Virus record (IMG/VR): IMGVR_UViG_3300000116_000014
Location: 12,959-66,478 of that record
Source of the DNA: a virus
Length of the DNA: 53,520 nt
Strand: one strand, 5' to 3'
In this document: in pieces, positions 29,190 to 41,900 of the stretch
Layout of the letters: every line of letters begins with the position of its first letter
Position numbering within the stretch: position 1 is the stretch's first letter
Position numbers and translations under genes: made by a program
Notes under the pieces: model-generated
Seen by the model: only the letters and a program-made list of their open reading frames with translations
What the model was told of the DNA's origin: nothing
Database searches by the model: none

Positions 29190-29204
29190 GTCAAGCAGAT
29201 CTTA

Positions 29205-29444
29205 TTATTTTCTAAACCTAGCTGTCTTATCTGCAATCTTTTTAGGCTGCTTAACAACCTGCTTACCTGCTTTAGTACCTGCCCTCTTTGCTGCTGTGGT
29301 AGCTGCATACTCTGCTTTAGTCAGACCAGCTATGGCAGCTTTAGGTAGATAGCGCTCACCTGTCTTGGCACTAGGTTTCCCGCTTTTCGTACCCCACTCT
29401 TGCTTAGTCCATTTATTTAAAGACTTCTGTGGCTTCTTAATCAC
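29205..29444 (-). CDS. DUF5872-like small basic phage protein (79 aa), GTG start
   Basis: The segment KKPQKSLNKWTKQEWGTKSGKPSAKTGERYLPKAAI...EYAATTAAKRAGTKAGKQVV matches the DUF5872-type short basic proteins, common in phages of marine bacteria. GTG 29444 is chosen because GGGGGAGG lies 5 bases before it; the longer frame has no such site. It overlaps the upstream gene by 8 bases. Very basic and probably nucleic-acid-binding. Last gene of the late operon. Confidence 0.75.
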   Translation of the reverse strand: MIKKPQKSLNKWTKQEWGTKSGKPSAKTGERYLPKAAIAGLTKAEYAATTAAKRAGTKAGKQVVKQPKKIADKTARFRK

Positions 29445-29622
29445 GATAACCTCCCCCTGCTTTCTTGTACTCGCTGGCCAGAAGCTGAGCCTTACGCGCT
29501 GACCACTGCCCAGCTTTACCACCTTTAGTTCCTGCTTTGATTTTATTAAACAATCTTTTACGCAGAGCAGGTTTCGTATAGTTGCCAGCTTCATTTACTT
29601 TTGATTTTGATTTGGCTTTCAT
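29437..29622 (-). CDS. Conserved small basic phage protein KAGTKGGKAGQWSARK-type (61 aa)
   Basis: NEAGNYTKPALRKRLFNKI followed by KAGTKGGKAGQWSARKAQLL and KKAGGGYRD is a motif set I recall from many marine phages as a small conserved protein of unknown function. ATG 29622 follows GAGAGAGTA. It is one of three adjacent short basic proteins after the giant gene. Confidence 0.75.
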   Translation of the reverse strand: MKAKSKSKVNEAGNYTKPALRKRLFNKIKAGTKGGKAGQWSARKAQLLASEYKKAGGGYRD

Positions 29623-29629
29623 TACTCTC

Positions 29630-29908
29630 TCACCACTTGACCAAATTAGACCAATAGCTACCTGACATTTTCCCCGATTTGATACCCTTGGCATGCCTTG
29701 CTTTGAAGGACTTGCGCTTTGCTTTCATTGCGTCACTCTCCCCCGCCTTCGGCTTACCTGCTGTGCTTGCCCCCTGCTCCCCAAACCTGATCATCTTTAT
29801 TTCAGATCCTTCTTTAGCTAGCACGACATGGCTTTTCGTTGGGTGATTAGGCGTCCTCTTGGGTTTGTTGTATCCTTCAAACCTCTCCCCTCTGTACTCT
29901 ATACTCAT
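29630..29908 (-). CDS. DUF6321-like small basic phage protein (92 aa)
   Basis: The C-terminus KRKSFKARHAKGIKSGKMSGSYWSNLVKW has the R-K-x-F-x-x-R-H...K-G-K-M-S-x-x-Y-W-x-N-x-V-K-W pattern of a small conserved phage family (DUF6321-type, recognised from memory). ATG 29908 lies after the giant gene's stop; an upstream ATG at 29950 would overlap it. The N-terminus is beta-like, the middle disordered. Confidence 0.7.
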   Translation of the reverse strand: MSIEYRGERFEGYNKPKRTPNHPTKSHVVLAKEGSEIKMIRFGEQGASTAGKPKAGESDAMKAKRKSFKARHAKGIKSGKMSGSYWSNLVKW

Positions 29909-29924
29909 ATAAAATTCTCTATGA

Positions 29925-32900
29925 TTATTCTTTACCGAACGTATACTCATTTATTAAATACAAATGCTTCTTGGGTAAGACCACACCTTCAATCGCTGAC
30001 GCTTTCATGATGACCTTGGACTTCAGGCTGGCAAGAAGTGTCTTCGATGTGATCAACTCTGACTGAACGAGATACTTCATAGCTGGATCTTTAATATCAT
30101 TAATGCGCTCCATAATATAATTGTTCCACCTAGTCACAGCCGCCAATGCGTCCTGTACATCTGACTGATCTCCACCTGAAATTGCGGTATAAACATCACC
30201 AAGCACGTTTCGTCTGACCGCTTTCTGTTGTTCAGATTTATTCTTCCCAGCAAATGCCCGACTGTATGTAGAGCTTACGACTTCTGGAGTAAATCCTAGG
30301 GCTTGAATAACTATATCACTCGTGTCGAGTGAATCGATAACCTCCAAATCATTGCGTGTCTTGACACCATTCTTTGAGTAATCAACAGCTTTGTAAGCGT
30401 CCCGTACAACCTTGGGTAATGCAGACTTCAGATTATTAGTGGGGTTTCCTTCATACACATCCTGAGCAAAGTTGAAAGTAGATCCACCGATGCCACCGAA
30501 CACTGGGCCAGCCACTGATAATAAAAGTTCCTTGTAATATTCTTTGCCTGAAGACATCGGACGATCTGGCATCATGATTAACAGGTTCGTGTTCTGTCCT
30601 GTTCTTGATGCTATGTCTACGCCTAACGCATTACCGAGTCCTTTGCTGAGTAGAGCACTCATGAATTGCTGCTCATCATCATCGAACATGCCTCTAACAA
30701 GGTCGTCCAACCATTGAGTAAACTCAACTTCACTTGAGACAACCTCCTCTTCATCATCAGCAAATAAGTTGTACGCTACGCCGCCCATCCACACAGCTAC
30801 GGCTATTGGTAGTACACCTGTTGCCCCAGCTGCTAACATCTGGAATGTGACAAGACCGGCAAGGGCTTTCATTGCTTCTCTACGTTTCTCTGGAGACAAA
30901 GACTTGTCTCTACCTAAAGCCTCACGAGCGAGCTGAGAGTACATGTAGATAACGTGCTGACCATAGATTTTAAAGGTCGTCATCGACTTGATAATGTTGT
31001 TCTCTCGCATAGCCCTTGGACGGTTCTCAGATTCATACAAGAACTGAGTTTCTCCAATCAACTCACGCACCTCGTCATAAATCTTTAGCTCATTCTCGCT
31101 CATCTCTTCAGAGCTTTTGAACGTAGATCCTTTGAACAGCTCAGGGTGCTTGTCTTTGATCAGTCTGTATGTGGCTAATCCAGTGACCTCTCGGTTACTC
31201 ATCTCAGCCCCGTGGAACATATAAGCACCTGTGCGCATTAGCTTCTGCATTTTCGTGCCGAATACGCTAGGCGTTCTCTGATCAGAGTGAGCTTCTTCAG
31301 TGATCGAGCCAACTCGAGTGATGTCTATATCTCCTCGGTCTATTAACACCTTGATAAAGTTCTGCTCATCAGCTGTGACATTCTTATTGCCATCTCGCGC
31401 GAACGACTTGTACGCATCACGCAAAGACAACTCACTCTTGCCAAGATGCCAGTCAGTCATTGTCTTGAGGAACACTGCTGATGTTTTAGCTAGGCCATAC
31501 CGCGCACCGACAATCGGAATTGCTATCGTTGGAACCTGAGTCAAGTTGACAAACGCTGCGGCAGGAGACCAACCAAGGTAATGGAAGAAAGCCAACCGTC
31601 CTGCGTTCGATGCCCATGCTGCGCCTGTTGGATTCATAGTCAACTCGAATCTCTTCGTCATCTCAGCATGTGTTGCTGAAGCAATATCAGCATACTGTTG
31701 CGTAACTTGCGAAGCCTCACCCGTGGCAAACTTGCGATTCTCTAGACCGATGTCGTTCAATTCAGATTGGATTCGATCAGCATACTTAATCTTAGAGATC
31801 TGCTGTGCCGACTGAAGCATCATGTTCTGAACTGACCTTCTCATGTCAGATGACGCACCCTTGGTGCCAAGCCGCTGACGTCTACGCTGCATGATGGAGC
31901 TAGAAGGTAACGTGTTCAGCATCAAATTGTTTATATCAGTCTTGAGCTGTTCAGTTGATGCTCGGATAGACGATCTAGCATTTTCATCCATCATATCATC
32001 ACGAAGAACATCATCCCGATTCTCATCAAGCGCAGTAAATAGATTGTCTCTGAACGAGAAGAGGTCACCTGACTGAGCTGTCTTGCCCATGTCAGCCATG
32101 TACGTCATGCGTGCATTATCTTCACCCCACTTGGACTTGTGCCACTTCAACGCACGCTCAGCTTCTGTGCGGCTCTCGAACTGCTCTCGAACAAACTCCC
32201 TCTTGCCATTAATTTCTGCAAAAGCAATGACAACATGATTGCCAAATCTAGATAGAGGGAAGTATGGGCCGCGCTTAATTAACTCACCCATCCGATTCTT
32301 CAAAGCTTTCTTAGCCGACTCACGATGAACAGGGTTTTCAATCTGCCTATCAATACGAGCAAGTAACTCACTCTGCTCCATCTCATACTGCTCTCGTAAC
32401 ATAACTCGGGTGTCATCATAAACGAGCTTGGCATTAGCGGTGAGCTTGTTCCACTCCCTTCTCAATCGGGCATGCTCGGACTGCATAAAGGCTAAGCTTT
32501 CTTCTAAATTAGAAATGTTTGCCATGTCCACTTTAGTCTTCTTGGGTTTTGCCTTTAGCTTATCAAGCCTATTCTGGTCAAGACGAACAAACTCATGAAC
32601 TTTATTCGCCATTGATTCGTCAGGGTGTATGCCAGCAATCGTAGAATCACGCATGAGACTAGCCAAAGAGTTAGCTTCCTTGGTACTTAACTTGTCCCAA
32701 ATCTTCTCCTCTTTTTCAAACCCATGAAGCGCTCGTTCTTTATCAACTCTGAACTCACCTAGTAAATTGTTAATGGTCTTTAACGGGTTACCATCTTTCC
32801 AGTCAAACGCCGCCTTATAGGTGCGGAAGATCTGAGTATTAGTTAACCAATACTGGAGGAAGTTACGGTTCTTGTTCTGATTAATAACCTTAGAAGCCGA

Positions 32901-35900
32901 ATCAACTGTTGATTTACGGAAGTTCTCAGCTGCTAAGCCACCAAGAATCTTACCTACATTTTCTTCCGAGTCAGCAAATACCTCCATCTGCTTAGGAGCA
33001 TCGAGCTTGCTCACTTTGGAATAGAGAATCTGACCCGCAGTTTGTGGTGCTGTGTTTGCATTAGCATTGTCAGTGTAAACGTGGCGCTTGGCATCTAATA
33101 CTAAGTCTCTTAAATTACCATTCGATGCAATGTAATTGTTAGAGAACGTGCGCTTCATCCACATACGGATAGCGTCATACACACGAGTCATCAATGAACG
33201 AGACTCCAATCCTTCAGCCATCACTGCGATGATCTCCTCAGCTTCCTGCTCACGGCTAAGCTGACCTTCCCTATTCATAACTACTTCAGCCGCAGCAACC
33301 ACTTCAGGATCGCCATTCGCTTTCATGTCCTGCACTTCGTCTAGGATTGAGTTGAACTCATCTCCTAACATAGATTGAATGCCATAGTGGCCAACAACCT
33401 CATGACTAAAGACAGTACGCGCCTCTGACTTAGAGTGAATGTTGTCAGCAACGAGGTACGAAGTCATGCTGTTAGGAATGAATAGACCTCTTGCTGTTGG
33501 GTCGATGTCTGCGTTAAGCCCTGCGGTTGGAATATCAGAAACAGATTGAACCACTTCAACTGAGTGCCCAAGCTTACTCATGTTTGCTAATACAGAATTA
33601 CCTACCCACTTCTGAACATCTTTAACAGACTTACTTGAAAGACCTCTAGCCTTTTCACTGACTGACTGACGAGAGTAGACCACACCTCTGTCGTTGAGGT
33701 CAGTAGCTATTGCCTTAGCATGCGCTGTCTGCCAGACGTAGAAGAACGTTTCATTATTCCTGCTCTTAGGTGTAATGAAAGCACTTTCATTTCCCTTTTT
33801 GTCTAAGGGAAGTATCCTTCTTAGAGTGGCCTCAATAGACGCCTTATTAGCAGGAGTGGCTGTAAGGCTTAAATACTTTTTACCCTTGGCAGTCTCAGCT
33901 GTAATAGGATTAGCGCCATGCCGCTTCAGCTCTTCTATGTAGGTGTCACCAGCCTCTGGTTTAATAGCTGGCTTGACCTCAACTGAACCGAGGTCGCCTC
34001 CTCTGGCCTTAACTGCTTCTATTTGCTGTGGCGTCAACCCACCTGAACCATCACCTTCAAGGTCATAAACAGTTCCATCGTCATCCGCTACTCTGTTACC
34101 ATCTCCGTCTTTAGTCCCTTCCCACTCAAACGAATCAAAGATACTTGGCTCACCGCTCGAACTCAACAGTGTGTTAAGTTTGCGTTTAACCACTAATGAT
34201 TTGTGCTCATCACCTATGCCACCTTCCAGATTAACCACATGAACGACTGAAGCAGACTGGGTATTCTTTCTTGAGACTCGACCAATTAACTGAACCACTT
34301 TATCACCAGACCAGTTCTTGGTGACCATGATAAGTGAACGAGGAGTATCTCCTACAACGTCATCCAAGTTGATTCCAGTACCACCAGAAGCAGCAGTTAT
34401 TAAAGCAACGGGAGCCTTTCCTTCTTGGAATTCTGCTACGTTTTCTTTACGCTCATCTGTGGTGTCTCCCGTAAGCTCCGTATAGTTTATTCCCTCAGAA
34501 TCCAAGCGCTCTTTCATCAAGCCGATGAACCCCATAATTTTCTTATCATCTAAGCCTTTAATAGTTAAATCGTTACTGACAGTCTCCGCTGCTACAATAA
34601 CTTGTTTACCGTTAGCAAGATCTTCTTTAAGCTGTTCTACTGTTGCGTCTAGCTTGAGGTGCTCTTCCCACCTTACGAACTCATTGATCCTTTGGCCCTT
34701 CATCGTACTAGGATTGCCTTTAGCAGCCATCTCTGACGACCACCATCTATCCATCTCACTTTGCTCGATCCTTGATTCTTCTGTCATCTGAACATTAATG
34801 TCATTGGTTGTGCCAAAGAAAGGGTAGTACCGCTTGAGCATACGTCCTGACTTAATGACAAAATCTCTCATCTCAGCTACTTTTTCCAAAGCCCTCTTAG
34901 GAGAAACACCCTTCTTTAGCACCACCTCTTTTGGCCCTTCTATATATAGGCCAGATTTAGTCTTCACCTTCTTACCAGTGGCCAGCTTATGACCTAACCG
35001 ATCAAGCGCTTTCTCATATGTCTCACCTGTTATTTGCGCCCACATGTTAGCACCAGATGAAGCACGATCCATTGGTGTAGCTGTAACGTAAACTACTTTT
35101 TCTTTCCTTAGCCCACGACTTGCCTTAGCTTGAATGGTGTCGTAGTTCTTTAGGTTATGAGCCTCATCAAATAAAACCATACCCCAGTCTTGGTCGAACT
35201 CAGAATTTACTGCGTTCCCTTTCTTGCCGTCCTTAAAACTATTGTATGTTCCCGTCTTAAACTGGTTCATGTCGATGCCCATAATCGCAGCATCTTCAGC
35301 AAAGTTCTTTTTGAGAATCTCGGGCTTCTCAGAAATTATTAGAACCTTCTTACCTGTAGACTTTTTGTATTGATCAGCTATGGCTAGAATTTGTCGGGTC
35401 TTACCAAAGCCCGTACCATCCGCTAACAAGAACCCTTTGTAGTTTTTTTCCATCATAGATGACAACGCTAGATCAACACCCATACGTTGCCCTGCATCTA
35501 ACGAATCAGCATAGACAGATGAGTGATCATTTATAGTTGCACGATCTGGAATAATATCAGGTCTTACTTCGACAGCTGGCAGTCTACCCTTAGCAAGATT
35601 TGTCTCTGTTGCTATTCTTTGTGTAGGTATTCCTACCAAGGTTCTAGATGGATCTCCCAAGTTTCTAGATGGCTTGGACTCAGCTACGATGACCTTCCTT
35701 TGTTCATCTAATTGTTCTATTTGAACAGCTTCTATGGCCTCAGCTTGAGCAGCTTGAGCAGCTTCAGCAGCCACACGGATCTTAGTTTGAGCAGCTACGT
35801 TAGCCAGTAATGCTTCCATAGAAGCATCGAGGCCATCTTCTGATGCTGGCACATTGAACTTGATGTCATCAATCTTTCCATTTACTTGGAGAGAAGTTTC

Positions 35901-38900
35901 CACATCAGCCTCAGTAAACTGCTTACCGAAACTCTGCAACGTCCTGCGAACATCTGCCTTGGTGTAGTGCTCATAGAAGCCCACCTTACGGAGTGCCTTC
36001 ATGACGTATGAAACAATCGCATCCCAAGCTTTACCAAACTTAGATTGATCTGCCTCTTCAGCTACTCGTGCAAAAACTTCTTCAGCAATAGAAGACTCTA
36101 TGCTCTCGTCAGTAGCTCCCTGATTTTTCCAACCATCAATGTAAGGCTTATATCTGGTACGAACATTATCAAAAATGAGAGTCATTTCTTTGTTCTGACC
36201 TTCTGCCTTAGACACCCTGTTTAATATATCCATCTTCTCTTCAAGAGTAGTAAAGACAGACAAGCCATAGTGGGCAAGGATTTCGTGGCGCAGAACAGAC
36301 TCAAGTTCAGCCGTGTTATTAATTCCAGCAGCGTTTAGCGTCACTACTTTATTCTTTAGGCTACCGACAGCTGCACCGTCAGGCACAGGTGTGTTGATTA
36401 TGTTGTACTTAATATCAGGTATGCCGTTGTACTTAGCTTCAAAATTATTTATGACTGATTGCACAGACGCAACAGACATACCATTCGTATTTCTTAGCTG
36501 ACTTCTAGATACAAATTTCCGCCCAAGAATATCTGCGACATCAAATATGTCATCTATATCAGAATTAGTAATACCACTGGCGGGTTTAGATTTTTTGACT
36601 ACAACGCCTAATTCAACTAACGCCTTTTCTATCTTTGGGATAAGCGCCTTCGCGGCTTTGCGATCCGCAGCATTAAGCGTAGTATCTTTTGAATTAGACT
36701 TCGCATCTTTTAAACCTAATTGCAGCTGATCTATCTGATCTTGATCTGCGGTTGCGTCAGCAGGGTCTATCTCAATCTCTGGATCAGTGTTATCCGCATA
36801 GCCATTCAAGTCTCCCCAGTCTTGTTCATCATCAATCGTGAGATCTTCATCAGCAGTAAGGGTTGTTTCACCCAAAAATTCTTTAATAGGATCTGTGTTG
36901 CTAACAGTAAATGTTTCAGATTCAGCTTCAGCTTCAGCTTCAGTTTCATCGACTGTCTTTGCTTTTGTGGGTAGAGGCGGAAGGTCTGGGTCTGAGGCTA
37001 TGACCTCTAACTGCTGCATTATATCTTCAGTAGTTAGACCATCATCAGCCTTAGTCTTTTTACCCTGTCTTACAGGTGCTCTACCAGCTTCCTCAATGGC
37101 AGCGTCTTCCTCCTGTTCTTCTTGTATTGCAGCGTCACTTCTTAAATCGTTTTCACGTTCCAACTTAACCTTCGCCTGAAACAAAGCTTTGGTTGGATTA
37201 ATAACGTGGACAGCTCCATCAACCTCACCATCACGGAAGTAAAGAGCTTGGTTCTTAAGCTTCCCCCGTACTGATTGTGAGTTAGCCTTGGAAACTTTAA
37301 TACCAACAAGCAGCCCCGTATCTCCATCACTTAATACGTCTTCCTTTCCTTTTGCTTTCTTATGGCTACTTAAGAATTCATTGATAGCCGATGTGTCCCC
37401 CATCAAAGTCACAGACCCATCATCATTCTCTATCGAATCAAACTTGCTTACTGAATTGAACATGATGGATACTGCTTCAAGCCTATCCTTACCCTCTTCT
37501 AGCTCGAACTTACCTTTCTGTTCCCCACTTGCAAGCAATGCGTTAACAGTGTTGATGCGTAGGTTTGCAAATTCAGTTGCGGCTATTAAGGTGTCTGATT
37601 TTCCATCAGAATCAACATCAAGTAGTTCGCTTATGTTTTCCTCAGTGAGAGCCTCCATGCTATCCCCTTTGATGTAATCAAATAGGGGATCACTCTTGCG
37701 TGTAAGCATAAAGAGTTGGGGTTGGTTAGGGTATTTCTCGCTAGGAGTTTGGGCTAGGACGTAAGGTAATCCGCTATTCTCAATATTCTCTTGAAGGTTA
37801 TTTCTAGGCTCAGTAACAGCAACGTCTGTAGAAGCAGCTTCCTCGGACTTACCTACTGTGTCCATCCTGCTAACAGAAGTGACTACAAAGAAGTCATCAG
37901 ATACCTGTGATTTCTGAACGTCATAAGCACTGTTAGATCCGATTGTTTTTAATGCGTTCTCAGCAGACGTCTTATTGTCGTATGCCATCGGTTCATCTGT
38001 GCGCATTTTCTTTGAAGGGATCAAAGCGTCAAGAACAAATGACTTCTGCTCTCCAAACAAACCAAGGGTAGCTGTAGGACGATAGAGTCCCAATCCCTTT
38101 CGTTCAAGATCCTTAGCCTCTTCCACAGCCGCATCCTGCGTTGCAAAGACTTGAGCATAAACATCATCAGTGCCCTTCTCCCCCACATAAAGAGCAAGCT
38201 TTAAACCATCACCCCTTACTACAAACTGGAGAACCCTATCATCGTTAACTAGATCTGATGGATCATTGTTTGATGTTGATCCTACATCCTTTAAATCGAA
38301 CGCTACTTCCGCAGCTGCTTTAGCCACAACCTCAGTTGTATCTTGCACCGGATCATCCGGACTTGAATCAACAACTTCATTTGTACTAACTGGGTCTTCA
38401 ACTTCGTTAACATCTGTATTACCTTCAAATAAATCATTAGCTTGTGGGTTTTGTACTGGGTCTGCCTGAGTGGTTAAGCTTACGCCACCATCGAGGCTGA
38501 ACCCGTCAACCTCTCGGTCAACTTGGTCTTTAGTTTCACCTGCATCAAGGTCTCGATCTGCTTTGGTAGCAAGGTCTTCTTCGGTTTGAGTGGATAGTTC
38601 AAGGGCTGGCGCAGCTACTTCATCATCTGTAGTTTCTGCTACCACTGGCGCAGCTACTTCATCATCTGTAGTTTCTGCTACTACTGGTTCAGCTACTTCA
38701 TCATCTGTAGTTTCTGCTACTACTGGCGTAGCTACTTCATTACCTGTGAGTTCTGCAACGAGTGCAGGGTTGGTGTGCCAGTTTTGCCATTCGCGCTTCT
38801 GGTCTTTTAGTTCTTCAATCCTAGCTCTAACCGCTTCAGGATCTTTTACATTAACCCCTTCAGCCTTAGCTAACTCTGGATTATTTGATGCACCTGTAAC

Positions 38901-41900
38901 TGCTGTCAACGTGCGCTGTATTTCAGCTTGCTTCTGTACAGCTTTACGCGCTAAATTCTCAGCCTCTTTCATAGCTGAGTCATCAAACCCAAACAGATCC
39001 CCACTCTCTTGAGCAGTATCTCTGGTCATACTGTTGACTGCTTTTACAATATTGACAGACACAGTAATAGACTTGCCTTCTTGTAAGGCTTTGAGTCCAA
39101 CAGCTTGAAGTGTTTCGTTATTAGGTGCGGCTTGGGATACCTGAGTTGCAGCTATGTCACTGATTTGGTCGGCACGATGGGCGGCAACGAGCGCAGGGCT
39201 TCCTTCACTCGCAATCGTGTATGCTCTTCTCCCTGTTTGCCTTGCCAAAATTCCTTGACGGTCTGCTTCTTCTTCACTGATTTGGGTGCCTTGGATGAAC
39301 TCGACATAATCTTTTACCGTCCCTTGACCTTCTCTTATATTTAATAAAACATCCAGCATAGATGCTTGGTCTACCCCGAATCCTTCTGACTCTAGGTGAT
39401 ACTGTGCAGGTATGGTTGTTTCATTGCTTCGCTTGGCTAGGTCAAGACGATGCCTCCCACTGATAACTTCCTTGCGTCCATCTTCACGCAACCAGATCTG
39501 AATAGGTGCAACACCCACCCGATCAAACGTGCCACCAAGAGGGTCAACAACTCCTTCATTGTCTGCCCCATCTTTAAATTGAGGTACATCTTCACTTATA
39601 GTTATGTCAGATATTAGCACTTCAACTACTTGCTGTCCTCCAGCCTGAAACTCTTCCGTTGGCTCCTCAATAACAGCTTCATCAATCTCTTCTAGTACAG
39701 CTTTATTACCTTTGGTTTTCTTACCAGCAGCAGATTTCTTAGCACTCGCGTCAGTGGTTTTATCTGCCTTTGGTACTGTCTTCTTTGGTGGTGTTGGATC
39801 AGGGTCTGGCTCTGGCTCTGGCTCTGGTTGGGTAGCCTCAACTGGCTCTTCAACCGGTTGAGGACTAGGCTTTTTTGCCGTTAAGCTTGGAGCCTTTCCC
39901 TTTTGATAGATTGTTTCTTCCCATACCTCGTAGACTAAAGGCACTACGTTATCGTTAAGTCCTTCAACGTACTCATCGTACATCGCTAACTTAGTAGGCG
40001 TTGGACTTGAAAACAAACCCATAGCTCGTCCTAACGACTGGATATAATAGTCAGCTGAAGCCTTACCTAACTCCGCATTTATCTTTCTGTATTGTCTTCT
40101 GACAGTATTATTAATGGCAGAGGTCTTGGTTAAGGTCTCAATGTATTCAGTATCTTTAGTAAGGATCTTATTGACAGCTTTACGATTTAACTTCTTATCA
40201 TCAGGCGTACCATTAGCACGCAAACTATTCATGTTGTCGCGTACAACACCCTGAAGATCAACCGCAATACCATCCTCTTCTATAGGCTGTAACCTACCGA
40301 ACAAGTCTGTAGATGCAAAAGGATTAGTCTCTTGATTGGCAAATACATCGTATAGGTTGTCACCAGTGGCTTCATCCTGTACATCCACACTTGAATCTGG
40401 ATCTACAGACCCAGCCTCCATCTCCCCATACTCTTCTAACTGAGCTTCAGTCACAGCGTCTTCTGCTTCTAACGCTTGCTGCCATCGAGGCACTTCATTT
40501 AATGGGGTAGGTGCTAGAGCATCGAATTTCTCTTCCATCATCCTGATGCTTTCTTCTTTACGGAAAGCTTGATCAGACCCTACTTCCATTTTCATTAAAG
40601 ACTTTAGCTCACGAATGATTGCGTCTTTGTATACGCGCTGCTCATCAAATCTGTCACTGTCTTTATCTGGCTGGACTTTAGACCACTCAAGTATCCGCTT
40701 TGTTATAGCTGGGTTTGATGCAGGAGCTGTGGGTGCAGAAGTCTCTATCCCAAGATCAACCGGTGTTGATGGTAGTATCTCGTCTAAGTTATTTATCTCA
40801 TCTTGAATACTAGCGATACGATCAGTAGCAGCCTTACGCGCTTCAGGGGCAAGCTTACGATTCTTTGACTGAGCTAATGCTATATCTAAAGCTATCTGCA
40901 AATCAGCTCTGTAGTTAGCCTTTTCAGTAGACTCTTCAACAGGACTTAAAGCACGCGCATTCGCAGCGGCTGCTTGAGGACTAGAACCTACTTGTTCTTC
41001 AACCCTAGCCTTTACAGCTTCGTCACTAGCATCCTCTGGCATTGGCGCTGTAGAAGAATCTTCTAAACGGTCTGGTGCTTTTGGATCTACAGCCTCAGTA
41101 TCTCCTACTAAATCCAGTCCTTCTTCTGCTACTGACTCAGTTGGCCCATCTTTTAATGCCTGAAGAGTTTCATCCAACTCTGATTGTTCTTTTGCTGCCC
41201 GTCTTTCCTGTTGGAATAGATACTCTTGCTGGTCTCCATATCCGGGCATGTCTTTTTCTTTAGTGATGCCAGTCATTTTAGACCCAATGCCACCAACAGC
41301 AGACATCGATCCACCAGAACTAGCACCAAACAAAGTACCAGTTAAGGCTTCATTGGCCACGTTATCCATGGGCTGAACTGACCTATCAGCATTTTTATTC
41401 ACAGCTTGGTTAGTTAGATAAGCTTGACCACCTGATTCAACAAGCTCCTGAGTACCCTCAATGGCTGCACCCTTTAAGGCTCTCTTGGTAATTCCACCGC
41501 TTACCCTACCTAAGACGTTGTTCAAGAACATTGGGCCAAGAATACCCATACTCACTGCACCTAGGCTGAATCCATCAGCAAAGCCATCGTCACTAGCTGC
41601 TTCAGCAACAAAAACTCGAGCTTGTTCTGCTATCTCTTCATGAGTAGCCTCAGTCCCCTCAGCTTTGTATGTATCAGCAATCTTCCAGTAAGCGGCCTGA
41701 TAAGCTGGGTGTTTGTTTAGCTCCTCTGTTGAAGCATTATAAGCCTTATTGTAAGCCTCTTGCTTTGAACCACCACCAATACCTATTCCACCCATACCAG
41801 CCATAGCAGCAGCTTGCGGTACCTTCCCAGCAGGAAGATTCAATGCAGCTTTTCTCGCCACACTAGGCATGACTAGACCACCTGCTGCTCGACCAGCTTT

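Noticed and set aside
38611-38766. CRISPR array in the giant gene
   Set aside because: Units are tandem without unique spacers and keep the reading frame.
38590-39012. Plus-strand frame of 140 codons opposite the giant gene
   Set aside because: Serine-rich low-complexity product created by the antisense of the 39-bp repeats; no ribosome-binding site.
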